Source: Vibrio nitrifigilis
GTDB taxonomy: Bacteria; Pseudomonadota; Gammaproteobacteria; Enterobacterales; Vibrionaceae
NCBI RefSeq assembly: GCF_015686695.1
Contig: NZ_JADPMR010000003.1
Coordinates: forward strand, 455,665 to 519,664
DNA length: 64,000 bases
Direction: 5' to 3'
The position numbers and the translations under genes are program-made. Positions 26,050 through 35,245 of the stretch are shown here, piece by piece. Each line of letters begins with the position of its first letter. The first letter of the stretch is position 1. Below the pieces are notes generated by a model that worked only from the letters and a program-made list of their open reading frames with translations, was not told the origin of the DNA and searched no databases.

Positions 26050-27555
26050 TTACTGCTTGCTGTTGTTATCAAACAACAAATTAGCTTCTTCTTCGATATC
26101 ACTTAGACCTGCAAGTATCTGATTCGCCATATCACTATCTAAACCAAAGCTATTTACTTTAAGTTTCAAATCCTTCACAGAAATTGAGATAGCATTCAAT
26201 CTACTTTGTAGATTGGATACTTCATAAGCATAACTGAATACGTCCAGTTCCTCCCATGCAAAATCAATGTAATGAAACAATGACTTAGGGTCCTTGTGAT
26301 CGGTAAATCCAGCTACTTTTCTTAAAATCGTCCTGTAATCATGATCATTGATGTTGTACTTATTTTTGAGAGGGTTCTTATCCATAAATGAACACAAATG
26401 AATCTTAACCATGTTTGTAATAAAGCGATGCCTGAACATGGATTGGCAGCTTTTTACTTCAACCCCTGCACGTATATTTAAACGGCGAAATTCTTGATAT
26501 GCAGCATCTGGTTGAACTTGTTTAGCATTCTCTGAACCTAAAAAAATATAATCATCTACATCATTTTCGTCAGCTATCAGACCATTTTTTTTCAATCTAT
26601 CTATTAATTTTTTTCGATGATCTTCCATGAACAACAGAACTTTAATCGCTACACTTTTCTCTATTGGAATTATTCGAAAACGACCTTCTTCACGCTTTAA
26701 GGTTGGAATTTTTATTTTATTATTTTCTACAAGCTCAATGTTATCATCGTATTCTATTTGCACTAATTCTTGAGGCCTTAACCCCGTTGCTTCGAGCATA
26801 GTAAGTTGGAATCTCCTCCGATGGTACATATAGTCCAAATGCTCTTCCTGATCTGTTTCATCAAACAATTTTAATAGGCGGTCATTTAATCTCATCTCGC
26901 TCCTCGTATCATTGATAGAATCCCAGAGCTGATTAATTACCGCTGCAGATATTGGTGTTTTAAGTTGAGGCGTTGAGCGAGGCAACTTGGTCGGAAAAAC
27001 CTCTGTTTCTCCAAAGCCTTTACCGTTTTTTCCTGTCTTTTTAACCACTTTTAACTTAATTTGAAAACGCACCTTTGTCGTATCAACTCCAATCAGATTC
27101 AACTGTGGATAGTGCTCTTTCTGAAGCCATTTTAAAAATGCTACTATTTTTGGAAGAATCCCTTGTCTTATAGTGTCATTGCTACGAGCTCGTCTGCCAT
27201 TTGAACGTTTGTCAGCGACTAGCTGCCTAATAAGCTCATCAATATCAGCAGTTCTAAGCTCATGAAATTGAACCTTTTCATGGTAGCAATACCGCACAAG
27301 ATGGGTTAAATCGGTAGCATAAGTTCCAACAGTTCCTCCATCAGATTTTTTTACACGCTTAGTATCTGATATATCAGATAAATACATCTCGACAGGGAAA
27401 CACGTACGACCATCAGGCCAACGGAATTGGTAAACACCTTCTCGTTTATCTACGGTAGAAATAACCTCGCCTGTTTGATGATCAAACCGAAGCACTGACG
27501 GATACTCAATGTCATGTACAAAAGTCCAAAGTTGATTATTATTTCTCATTATCAA
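26050..27555 (-). CDS. Tyrosine recombinase, fourth gene of the recombinase operon
   Basis: A 501-residue integrase. The N-terminal SAM-like core-binding region holds TYATDLTHLVRYCY. Catalytic motifs are ATGLRPQEL (first Arg), a basic beta-hairpin with KREEGRFRIIPI (Lys), SMFRHRFITN (HxxR) and GFTDHKDPKSLFHYID (His and nucleophilic Tyr). The C-terminal 60 residues are helical. It overlaps the 165-residue gene by 17 nt. All catalytic residues seem present, so it is probably active in excision and integration of the element. Confidence 0.85.
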   Translation of the reverse strand: MIMRNNNQLWTFVHDIEYPSVLRFDHQTGEVISTVDKREGVYQFRWPDGRTCFPVEMYLSDISDTKRVKKSDGGTVGTYATDLTHLVRYCYHEKVQFHELRTADIDELIRQLVADKRSNGRRARSNDTIRQGILPKIVAFLKWLQKEHYPQLNLIGVDTTKVRFQIKLKVVKKTGKNGKGFGETEVFPTKLPRSTPQLKTPISAAVINQLWDSINDTRSEMRLNDRLLKLFDETDQEEHLDYMYHRRRFQLTMLEATGLRPQELVQIEYDDNIELVENNKIKIPTLKREEGRFRIIPIEKSVAIKVLLFMEDHRKKLIDRLKKNGLIADENDVDDYIFLGSENAKQVQPDAAYQEFRRLNIRAGVEVKSCQSMFRHRFITNMVKIHLCSFMDKNPLKNKYNINDHDYRTILRKVAGFTDHKDPKSLFHYIDFAWEELDVFSYAYEVSNLQSRLNAISISVKDLKLKVNSFGLDSDMANQILAGLSDIEEEANLLFDNNSKQ

Positions 27556-28036
27556 CCGCTAGCTGTAACCCAAAGTAAGATGAAAATAAATCTTGATGTT
27601 TTTGATATTCCAAAGAATTCCCTCTGGAATTAGCTATTAAATCAAGCACTATAGTATTTAGTTCATTATAAGCTTTCACTAAAATAGCTTGATCTCGTCT
27701 CAAAGACTCTACTTCTCTCAGAGCTTCTTCCAATTTATTAACCGGCTTCTCTGGATTGACTTCCTCAATATCCTTTGATGTGTATTCTTTTAGAATAGAT
27801 TTTCTTAAATTATCAACTGCCTCAAATCCACCATCAATATACTTATTGCAATATTTTTTAAATGAGCCAAGAGCCATCCCCTCTATCTTTTTTCCTTTAC
27901 GAGCGATGCTTGCTAACTCACTTTGTCTGTTGCATTTATCAGTAATCCAAGTGTATTTATCAGACCTCTCGTTTAATGCATTTTGCATTTCTGTATATAA
28001 ATTGATAACTGATTGCGCCTTCATGTTATTAGTCAT
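27539..28036 (-). CDS. Small helical accessory protein of the recombinase operon
   Basis: A 165-residue protein placed between two recombinase genes and overlapping both (4 nt upstream, 17 nt downstream). It is helical and charged, with a coiled-coil stretch at about 97-130 (KLEEALREVESLRRDQAILV). Position and size recall TnpC of Tn554 or the auxiliary protein of Vibrio circularising elements, which shape recombination outcome. That is inferred from context, not from a sequence match. Confidence 0.6.
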   Translation of the reverse strand: MTNNMKAQSVINLYTEMQNALNERSDKYTWITDKCNRQSELASIARKGKKIEGMALGSFKKYCNKYIDGGFEAVDNLRKSILKEYTSKDIEEVNPEKPVNKLEEALREVESLRRDQAILVKAYNELNTIVLDLIANSRGNSLEYQKHQDLFSSYFGLQLAVDNEK

Positions 28037-30180
28037 AGCTTTACAACCTTAAATGCAACCTTAGCTTCATTTATCAAACCAAAGGAATCTCCCATACTAA
28101 AGAATTCTATTTGATAAGTACCCTTCATTAGCAAAAGCTCTAAATAATCGTGCAGCTCATCCTCCTCAATATCGGTATAGTCTTTAACTTTGAAATGATC
28201 ACATACAAGTTGGTATAGTTCTTCAATATTCTGCATCTCTAATAATGAACTATTCTCATAAAAATAAGTCATTTGCTGTCGAGCATATTCAGCTTCTAAG
28301 TCCGTCATCTCTTCTCCAGGGTTACTAGATTCAATATAATCGAGAATATGATCTGGGTCTTTGTGCCCAGCAATCCACTGACAAGCATCAATAGAAGAAT
28401 TCTTAAATGTCCAGAAAAAGGTTAGTAGAAAGGATTTTCGTAATTCATGAATATTTACGTACCATCGTCTGCCGTATTCATCCACACTCGTACCAAAATA
28501 ATCGCAAAACTTTTCTAAAAGCATTTTAATTTTCTCATTATCCATAATCGATCCCCTTGTGTTCTCGTTTCCAAGATTCAGGCGATAGAGAAGATAATCA
28601 GATTCTTTTTTACTTACTTTAGTGCCCCATTTTTTTGCAAAATCATTAAATTTCCGCAAAATGTTAATTGCTTTCGCCGTTATTGTCGGGATAGGTTTGG
28701 CGGTCTCTGGTAATAAATCTGAAATGCCGGATTTCATTAGTCGTTGCTCTAGCCAGTATCCATCACCTTCCTGAAAGTAGAGACAGTCATATGGAAGTAA
28801 TGCCAATTCCTCTATTCGGATGGGCTTAAGCCCTGCGATAATAAGGAGGCAAGATGCTTGCAGAAGCTCTGTTAAACAAACAAATGAAAGCTTATTTTCA
28901 TCATCACAGTTTTTGAACGCACTATCTAACTTATAAAAAGAAACAACATTAAACTCCTTCAACAAAGCATCTGGCAGCCGTTGCACCAAAATATCTAACT
29001 TGCTAGTCTCTGAACGACTAAGGATTTTATTTTCATAAAGATGTCCAATCACATCTTCATAAGCTTTTAAGATATCATCAGAATGATTAATAATTACGTT
29101 AATTGACTTATTTATTAGGAGTAAAGCATCATCGAGTGGAATCCAAGGGGTATGCGACGGAGGTGCGCCACGACGTTTCCATTTTGCTTTCATGTCGCCT
29201 AAAGTGAAAGTTTCAGAGTTCCCGAGGAAGCCAGGAAATAGACTCACATACTGAAAACCTTTTTCATACAGAGGGATAAATTGAGTTATGTATCTTGAAG
29301 AATATTTTTTCTTCAAAAAATTTCGGATAAGTGGCGTTTTATGTGAGGGATATTTTGTAGAAAGATTCGCAGGCAAAAGAACCTTGTCATTTAGCTTCAG
29401 AAGATCTGGTTCCAATTGCCGCAAGAACAATGTTGCCTCATGCGACATCAAATCATGTTTTTTTGTATTAAAGTGTGCATTCACTTTAATACGATCTACT
29501 ATTTCAATACCTCTCAAGTTCAATTTATATAAATCGTGTTCCCGAAAATACCTTTCAACTATTTCAACTTCAGAAGCCTCAAGAAAGCATGGGTTACGTT
29601 CTTTACCTAGAACAAGACCAACCTTTGATAGAATTTTCTGACCGACAGCTAAAGTATGGAATGTTCCACCATTAATCATCTCGTTGCCATACACTTCAAC
29701 ATCTGACGCGGAAACTTTAGACAGCCCAAATTCAAGAGGTTGAAAGCGAGCTTTGTGAAGAAAAACCCACGAAACAAAGTTCAACAACGAGCCTGTGAAC
29801 GATTTAATGAGAGAAGTAGCCATTCTCTCCTGATTGATAGGATCTTCGATAACTAAAAATACTAACCTTTGCAACTGATACAAAAAGTGAGCATTTTTCT
29901 GATCGGTAAGATAACTACCATCCGGTAAAAGTCTTTCCCAAATTACAGTTTCAGCATATTTGTAATCTCTACCTGTCTTAGCTTTCTCTGCTTTAGTTGT
30001 CTTGACTGTATTCCTTTTTTTAATTACCCACACAGGAACATCGACAGGAGTTAACAGCCAATCCGAAGTGAAATCACCATCATAAGGTGCCGTAGCTACA
30101 TCATAGCCACTTAGAAAATCTATAATGTTATCACTCTCAGGAACTAACGCTTCAGGAATATGTACATCTAACGATCTCAT
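28033..30180 (-). CDS. Large tyrosine recombinase, second gene of the recombinase operon
   Basis: A 715-residue protein when started at the ATG at 30180, which has GGGAG upstream and overlaps the previous stop as ATGA; a longer frame to 30216 has no ribosome site. The C-terminal catalytic domain shows GLKPIRIEELALLP (Arg), NIHELRKSFLL (HxxR) and WIAGHKDPDHILDYIES (His and Tyr). The N-terminal 400 residues are a long element-specific DNA-binding part. Similar large integrases occur as TnpB-like partners in multi-recombinase elements. Confidence 0.8.
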   Translation of the reverse strand: MRSLDVHIPEALVPESDNIIDFLSGYDVATAPYDGDFTSDWLLTPVDVPVWVIKKRNTVKTTKAEKAKTGRDYKYAETVIWERLLPDGSYLTDQKNAHFLYQLQRLVFLVIEDPINQERMATSLIKSFTGSLLNFVSWVFLHKARFQPLEFGLSKVSASDVEVYGNEMINGGTFHTLAVGQKILSKVGLVLGKERNPCFLEASEVEIVERYFREHDLYKLNLRGIEIVDRIKVNAHFNTKKHDLMSHEATLFLRQLEPDLLKLNDKVLLPANLSTKYPSHKTPLIRNFLKKKYSSRYITQFIPLYEKGFQYVSLFPGFLGNSETFTLGDMKAKWKRRGAPPSHTPWIPLDDALLLINKSINVIINHSDDILKAYEDVIGHLYENKILSRSETSKLDILVQRLPDALLKEFNVVSFYKLDSAFKNCDDENKLSFVCLTELLQASCLLIIAGLKPIRIEELALLPYDCLYFQEGDGYWLEQRLMKSGISDLLPETAKPIPTITAKAINILRKFNDFAKKWGTKVSKKESDYLLYRLNLGNENTRGSIMDNEKIKMLLEKFCDYFGTSVDEYGRRWYVNIHELRKSFLLTFFWTFKNSSIDACQWIAGHKDPDHILDYIESSNPGEEMTDLEAEYARQQMTYFYENSSLLEMQNIEELYQLVCDHFKVKDYTDIEEDELHDYLELLLMKGTYQIEFFSMGDSFGLINEAKVAFKVVKL

Positions 30181-32270
30181 AAATAAGCTCCCGTCTTTAT
30201 AAACATATCTGACCAATCAATCTTCTTTATCAATACATTTGAACGCTCTATAGCAGTTTTATGCATTTTTGATAATTTAGATTCACTTTTCATTGGCAAA
30301 GTTGCCTGTAGATGATTTGCCAAATAAATAAAGCCAAGAGGAGAAATACCTGATGTTGAATCTGTTTTTGAAAGAATTTCCACATCAACATGACATAGCT
30401 TTGCTGAATCACGATAAGTGTAGAGGGCCGTCAATGCTGTCTCAGATAGTGCAATATTTAAACTACCCTCAGAAGGTAATTCAACATCAGTATCAACTGA
30501 GTGTTCTCTTAGATATTGAAGCAAAGGACTTTTATTTTCTGTATCACTCAATATCCCAATCAAGAATGCGTTAAGTTCATTCAGAGATGAAAAATCAACC
30601 GCCTCCAATTGATAGTCTTCACCCATTGTCGCAGCAGCTATCAATAAATTTTGATGTCTACGAACAAGTCTTGTATTCCACGCAGCTAACAGTGGCTCAG
30701 GTATGTAATGTTCCATTGAAACTTTTTTTGTGTTACCAAGCTTCCTACTAACCGCTTTTACTGAACCAGTTCTAAACCATTCGAGCACACCTTCTGTATG
30801 CCGAAGCTTTGAATGGTTAATAGTTCGAGCTCCCAGACCAAATTGGTTTAATGATGGAAAATAACTTGATAAACAAGTAGTAAACTCTTTGCCGTTTTTA
30901 TGTTTGGATGAGTTATATCCTGATAATGCGATACTTACACGACTTCTTGAGGGATTAGTTATAGCATCTCGTTTCTGGTTTACAGTTAAAAATAAGTAGT
31001 CTTCTTTTCCTTTTGAAATCAAACCACTACGTTTATGGCGAATCTCTAATAAAAAACTAATTATCTCTAAACTAAGATCGTCAAGAACCTCCTTTTTCAT
31101 TGTGCTAGCTCTACGCTTATCGATTTCAAAAGTCATCCCTAAATCAGACAAAGCAAGATGAGGCTTGCCATCGATATCGACCGTTTTAGCTTCAACTAAT
31201 GATTCAAAAGTCCACTTGGGGTTTAACATCATTAGTATAGCTACAAGATAGCTAACATCAGCCACAGTCAACAGCCCCATACACCACCCCAAACGATGCG
31301 CTGGAGTAATAATAGATGGATTCTCAATTTCAATAGATGGCAGGAAATTCAATCCATCAGATTCTGATAATTCTTTCCATGGTAAATAAGACTCTTCAGT
31401 GGGGCCTCGTTTCCACATACCATTGCAATTTTTATCAAGTAAATAAAGATACATCCAAATACCACCTTCCGCATTTGGATCGGCAATGTGATATCGTACT
31501 GAATATTTTTTTCCATTATTGTTTTGCTCTGTTACTCTGAAGTATCTATTGCCTTTTTCATAAATAGCCATACGCTCAGGTTCTGTTTCAGAGATGTTAG
31601 CAATTACATTTTTGGCAAAATCATAATGTGATGTTATCGCTTCCCAATATTTCTTAAGGCAATCGAGTAATTTGTCCCTTTTTCTCTCTAAATCAAAGCG
31701 AATTTCATCGAGATACTGCGCATCTGTTCGATGAAGACCTATCGGCGTCAGTACCTTATCGATAGTTTTTATTGAGGTTTCTTTTTTTGGAGTATTTTGA
31801 CCAATCAACTTAACATTAAAACTTGAATTTGTTTTTATCTCGCCGACTTTCTTCATATGAGGGATGATTACAGATAACGGAATAACATCACGGTCTTTCA
31901 TAAAAATCAGAAATGGTCTGCAATTAGAATTCCAGTTTTTTACTCGTGTTGTTAGTTTCGCTTTTGAATATGGTGTAGTCAGAGTAGAGGCATAAGCTTG
32001 ACGCACAAGCTCTTTCCAACCCTGGGATGTTTTCGGCAAGGCATTAATGCATAAACATTCAATCGCAGGAAACAGCGTATGATTCAAACGCCCAAGCCAC
32101 GCTTTTTTGGTTTTATACACTTTGCCTTCATTGTACAAGATAATTTGTTCTATTAAGCGTTCTTTATCCTCAAGATTTAAGATTGTTTTTGATACAGAGG
32201 TAAAGATAGAACCTCCATCACCATCATCTATTCTAAAGCCAGATTTCCCATTTTCTATCGTAAATTTCAA
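30177..32270 (-). CDS. Tyrosine-recombinase-fold protein, first gene of the recombinase operon
   Basis: A 697-residue protein, the first gene read inwards from the right end. The catalytic core is recognisable near residues 510-560: SKLRHTEGVLEWF (HxxR-like) and LGNTKKVSMEHYIP (Tyr). The segment where other integrases have TGLR-x2-EL reads MMLNPKWTFESL, so the first catalytic Arg seems replaced. It may therefore be a structural or regulatory recombinase-fold subunit. It overlaps the next gene by 4 nt. The end is KTGAYL; a purine-rich leader lies between it and the right end. Confidence 0.75.
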   Translation of the reverse strand: MKFTIENGKSGFRIDDGDGGSIFTSVSKTILNLEDKERLIEQIILYNEGKVYKTKKAWLGRLNHTLFPAIECLCINALPKTSQGWKELVRQAYASTLTTPYSKAKLTTRVKNWNSNCRPFLIFMKDRDVIPLSVIIPHMKKVGEIKTNSSFNVKLIGQNTPKKETSIKTIDKVLTPIGLHRTDAQYLDEIRFDLERKRDKLLDCLKKYWEAITSHYDFAKNVIANISETEPERMAIYEKGNRYFRVTEQNNNGKKYSVRYHIADPNAEGGIWMYLYLLDKNCNGMWKRGPTEESYLPWKELSESDGLNFLPSIEIENPSIITPAHRLGWCMGLLTVADVSYLVAILMMLNPKWTFESLVEAKTVDIDGKPHLALSDLGMTFEIDKRRASTMKKEVLDDLSLEIISFLLEIRHKRSGLISKGKEDYLFLTVNQKRDAITNPSRSRVSIALSGYNSSKHKNGKEFTTCLSSYFPSLNQFGLGARTINHSKLRHTEGVLEWFRTGSVKAVSRKLGNTKKVSMEHYIPEPLLAAWNTRLVRRHQNLLIAAATMGEDYQLEAVDFSSLNELNAFLIGILSDTENKSPLLQYLREHSVDTDVELPSEGSLNIALSETALTALYTYRDSAKLCHVDVEILSKTDSTSGISPLGFIYLANHLQATLPMKSESKLSKMHKTAIERSNVLIKKIDWSDMFIKTGAYL

Positions 32271-32365
32271 TCATCACCAACTTGTCAAAAAAAATTATCA
32301 AATTAAAATTAATAAATAGCCTCAAAAGCCAGTATTGGCAAGGCATTAAACTAATTAATGACAAC

Positions 32366-32399
32366 CATTTTGACAAACTAGTGTGTTAGGAATGAACTT
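32366..32399 (-). repeat. Right end of the integrative element
   Basis: Subterminal CATTTTGACAAACT (32366-32379), 4-bp gap, terminal TGTTAGGAAT (32384-32393) and the 6-nt spacer GAACTT (32394-32399). Host yhiN sequence resumes with GTGCGATAGCC at 32400. Confidence 0.85.
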
Positions 32400-33412
32400 G
32401 TGCGATAGCCTTCTGTACCATTAGGTAACACTTGCCAGTTTTCTAGTGCTCTAACTACTTGTTCTAATTGCTTCCCTTGAAACTGCTTTAACGGCTTATC
32501 GACTAGTAATTTACGCTCAATAAGCACCTCAACCAAGCGTTTTGGTAACACGCGAGAAAGCGTCGTTTTTAGCGTTTGGTTAGGGTGCTCTGCCAATGCT
32601 TGTTGTAAAACAACCTCTAAATCAATATTGGGAATCAGGTTCACGCTAACGGACTGCCCAGGCTTCCAGTAAGAAGAAATCTGTAATACAGCAGGGCCAG
32701 ATAAACCGCGGTGAGTAAAGAGTAACGCTTCCTTAAACGTTTTACCTGATTGGGCTGCGATTTCGCTTGGTACCGCAATTCCAGATAATTCTGCAAACGC
32801 CTCTTTATCTTCTTTGTGCAAGGTAAATGGCACTAAACCGGCGGAGGTTGAGATGACTGGCAAATTAAATTGCTCAGCAATTTTGTAACCAAACGGTGTT
32901 GCTCCGAGTTTTGGCATCGATAGACCACCCGTTGCAACCACCAGCGACTGACAAACGATTTCACCTTTGTTAGTGGCCAAAACAAACCCACCGTCATCGA
33001 TGGTCTGTATTGCTTCAATATCCACTTGGTATTGCTGCTCAATATTAGGTTGTTCGCACTCTTTAAGTAGCATGCTGACAATATCTTTTGCCGATTCAAG
33101 GCAAAACAACTGGCCATGATCACGTTCTTCAAACTCAATACCGTACTTACTCACCATCGAGATAAAATCCCAATTAGTGTATTGAGATAAGGCGGATTTG
33201 ACGAAATGAGGGTTTTGGCATAAGTAGTTTTCTGCAGTAACGTCATAGTTAGTGAAGTTGCAGCGACCGCCACCAGAAATCAAAATTTTCCGGCCCGGCT
33301 TTTTCGCATGATCGAGGATCAGCACCTTTCGTCCACGCTTTCCTGCTTGCGCTGCGCACATTAAACCGGCTGCGCCAGCACCGATGATAACGACATCGAC
33401 TTGTTTACTCAT
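32378..33412 (-). pseudogene. yhiN: 5' part of host yhiN-like flavoprotein gene, truncated by the element
   Basis: Open frame of 344 codons, of which about 337 are host sequence; the last residues (SSFLTH) are read from the element end before an accidental stop. The FAD-binding N-terminus GAGAAGLMCAAQAG, GRKILISGGGRCNFTNYDVT and ATGGLSMPKLGATPFG are present. The C-terminal FVGE-x-MDVTGWLGGYN part, which completes the flavin site, is stranded at 16293-16472. The protein is likely non-functional. The order yhiN, uspB, uspA, rsmJ matches the E. coli neighbourhood. Confidence 0.9.
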
Positions 33413-33528
33413 GCCTTAATACTCTTAATCAACCATAGAGAAGAAACAAAAAAGGATGTGCGATGCACATCCTTATAATACGTGAGGCCTGTATTCTAAC
33501 GGCAAATCTAATGCTTTCCAATCTCTGG

Positions 33529-33852
33529 CTAAAGAATAAACGCAGCAACGGTGGTAACCACAATTAAAGCAACACAAAGAATAAATAACTGACGAACCCG
33601 ATCGCATTTTGCCGTAAAGAGTTCATCATGATGATGAGTATATTCCTTGCTTTTGATGTAATAGTAGAGGCGCACTTGTTTAGATAAGTTGCCTTGTGGT
33701 GAGAAGAAACCTCGACCATCGACTTGTTGATACAGTAATGGATGCACGTTACGCATAATGTATAACAGAGAACGCAACGCACTTAAGCATCGTGCTAAAT
33801 TAACTGCTGTTACAAAAAGCAACGCAAATAGAATGATGTCTCCGCCGATCAT
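33529..33852 (-). CDS. uspB: Universal stress protein B
   Basis: A 107-residue inner-membrane protein with one N-terminal (about 4-24) and one C-terminal (about 88-106) hydrophobic segment. NVHPLLYQQVDGRGFFSPQG and KQVRLYYYIKSKEYTHHHDE match E. coli UspB closely. It is linked to stationary-phase stress and ethanol resistance in E. coli; the molecular role is unclear. It lies in the usual cluster with ftnA and uspA. Confidence 0.92.
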   Translation of the reverse strand: MIGGDIILFALLFVTAVNLARCLSALRSLLYIMRNVHPLLYQQVDGRGFFSPQGNLSKQVRLYYYIKSKEYTHHHDELFTAKCDRVRQLFILCVALIVVTTVAAFIL

Positions 33853-33926
33853 CTTTTCCTCCCCACATCTTTACATCAGACACCAAGAGAAAAAGACAAT
33901 CGCCGAATTTGGTCTTTTACTGCTTA

Positions 33927-34454
33927 CTACTCAGCAGAGGTATCTGATTGTGAAGATGAGCTAGCTTTTGCCAATTCTGCTAGATCTTTGTCGATAAAGA
34001 ATAGAGCCTTACCGTCTTCACCAACAAGTTCTAACTTGTCTAAAATGCCTTTAAACAGTTTCTCTTCTTCATGTTGCTCTGCAACGTACCACTGAAGGAA
34101 ACTAAATGTTGAGTAATCTTGGGAAGTGAATGCGACATGAGCAAGCTTATTGATGTTCCTAGTGATCATCTGCTCATGTTCATAGGTCTCGCGAAAAACG
34201 TCACCTAAACCTGCATAATCATGTTTTGGCGCTGCAATCGCTCCAAGGATTGGCAAAGCGCCGGTTTCACTTACATAAGTGAAAAGACGGTGCATATGCT
34301 CCATTTCTTCCGCTGCGTGTTTACGTAAAAATTGAGCTGCACCTTCAAATCCTTTGTCTTCACACCAAGCACTCATTTGTAAGTATAGATTGGATGAAAA
34401 AAATTCTAGGTTAATTTGCTCATTCAATTGATCAATCATGGCTTGCGCTAGCAT
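33927..34454 (-). CDS. ftnA: Non-haem ferritin
   Basis: Iron storage protein of 175 residues that oxidises Fe(II) and stores it as a mineral core in a 24-mer. The ferroxidase residues are visible: Glu17 in QINLEFFSSNLYLQ, the EExxH motif in HAAEEMEHMHRLF (Glu49, Glu50, His53) and the Glu-rich QWYVAEQHEEEKLF. AGGAGCT lies before the ATG at 34454. The serine-rich tail is typical of Vibrio homologues. Confidence 0.95.
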   Translation of the reverse strand: MLAQAMIDQLNEQINLEFFSSNLYLQMSAWCEDKGFEGAAQFLRKHAAEEMEHMHRLFTYVSETGALPILGAIAAPKHDYAGLGDVFRETYEHEQMITRNINKLAHVAFTSQDYSTFSFLQWYVAEQHEEEKLFKGILDKLELVGEDGKALFFIDKDLAELAKASSSSQSDTSAE

Positions 34455-34704
34455 GAAAAGCTCCTAACTCTCTGTTTCGATTTAATTCAAACTATACCAT
34501 GATCATTTAGTAATGTGCGCAGCTAATATGACCAATAATGAATATCTCACTTAATTTATGAACTTATTCTTTTGAAAAGAAACTTATTATTAAAGCGTTG
34601 AATCCCATGCCAAACCGCCATTTAAGGTATATGAGATCATCGCTGCAAAAAATTCATAGCACTAGTGATAGGCTTAAGACAGTCACCTACAAGGAGATAG
34701 CATT

Positions 34705-35130
34705 ATGAGTTATCAACACATCTTAGTTGCCGTCGATCTTTCTGAAGATAGCAAAGTTATAGTCGACAAAGCGGTGGCGCTGGCAAAACCTTTGAACGCG
34801 CAACTTTCTTTTATTCACATTGATGTGAATTATGCTGAGCTGTATACCGGACTGATTGATATCAATCTTGCTGAAACTCAGCACAACTCTATGGAAGCAT
34901 CTCTTAACCAGCTGCAAGAGTTAGCAAAATACGCTAACCATCCTATCAACCATACTCTTGTGGGGAGTGGTGATCTAAGTAATGAAATCTGCGATACCAT
35001 TTCTGAATTTAATATCGACTTAGTCATTTGTGGTCACCACCAAGACTTCTGGAGCAAGATTTTATCTTCAACAAAACAGTTGATTAATTGCACTCCTGTT
35101 GATCTATTAGTTGTACCATTTATCGATTAG
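34705..35130 (+). CDS. uspA: Universal stress protein A
   Basis: Cytoplasmic stress protein of 141 residues, the normal UspA length. It has the Rossmann-like start YQHILVAVDLSEDSKVIVDK and the C-terminal strand VDLLVVPFID. As in E. coli UspA, the ATP-binding G-2x-G-9x-G(S/T) motif is absent (the region reads CGHHQDFWSKILSSTKQLIN). An AAGGAGAT ribosome site precedes the ATG. It is divergent from ftnA across a 250-bp leader. Confidence 0.93.
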   Translation: MSYQHILVAVDLSEDSKVIVDKAVALAKPLNAQLSFIHIDVNYAELYTGLIDINLAETQHNSMEASLNQLQELAKYANHPINHTLVGSGDLSNEICDTISEFNIDLVICGHHQDFWSKILSSTKQLINCTPVDLLVVPFID

Positions 35131-35155
35131 CGCAGTGCTCAGACACAATTGATAT

Positions 35156-35220
35156 AAAAAATCCCGCGTAACAGAAATGTCCAACTTTATGGGGTCACTT
35201 CAAACTCGCGGGATTTTTTT
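35156..35220. terminator. Terminator hairpin after uspA with an unusually long loop
   Basis: AAAAAATCCCGCG and CGCGGGATTTTTTT pair perfectly but enclose about 38 nt. Read on the minus strand the loop contains TGACCCCATAAAGTTGGACA, like IS3-family ends. It serves both uspA and the converging Cys-rich gene. Confidence 0.8.
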
Positions 35221-35245
35221 ATATCGTTGAATACATCATTCATCA

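Larger units (their letters stand above)
16473..32399. mobile_element. Integrative element with tyrosine recombinases, inserted in yhiN
   Basis: The left end is ATTCCTAACA (16473-16482) and the right end its perfect inverse TGTTAGGAAT (32384-32393), followed by six non-host bases GAACTT before host sequence resumes. A 2-bp GT (16471-16472 and 32400-32401) is repeated at the borders. Subterminal inverted copies of TTGTCAAAATG lie just inside. The AT-rich interior carries a four-gene recombinase operon, a replacement copy of the split gene and three cargo modules. The spacer and multi-recombinase plan recall Tn554 and the Vibrio strand-biased circularising integrative elements; that likeness is from memory and inferred. 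Confidence 0.88.

Noticed and set aside
16473..32399. The element as a prophage or ICE
   Set aside because: No capsid, tail, terminase, relaxase or type IV secretion genes are present.
24763..33412. Two yhiN-like genes as an assembly duplication
   Set aside because: The copies differ at many residues and one is truncated exactly at the element border, so they are separate genes.
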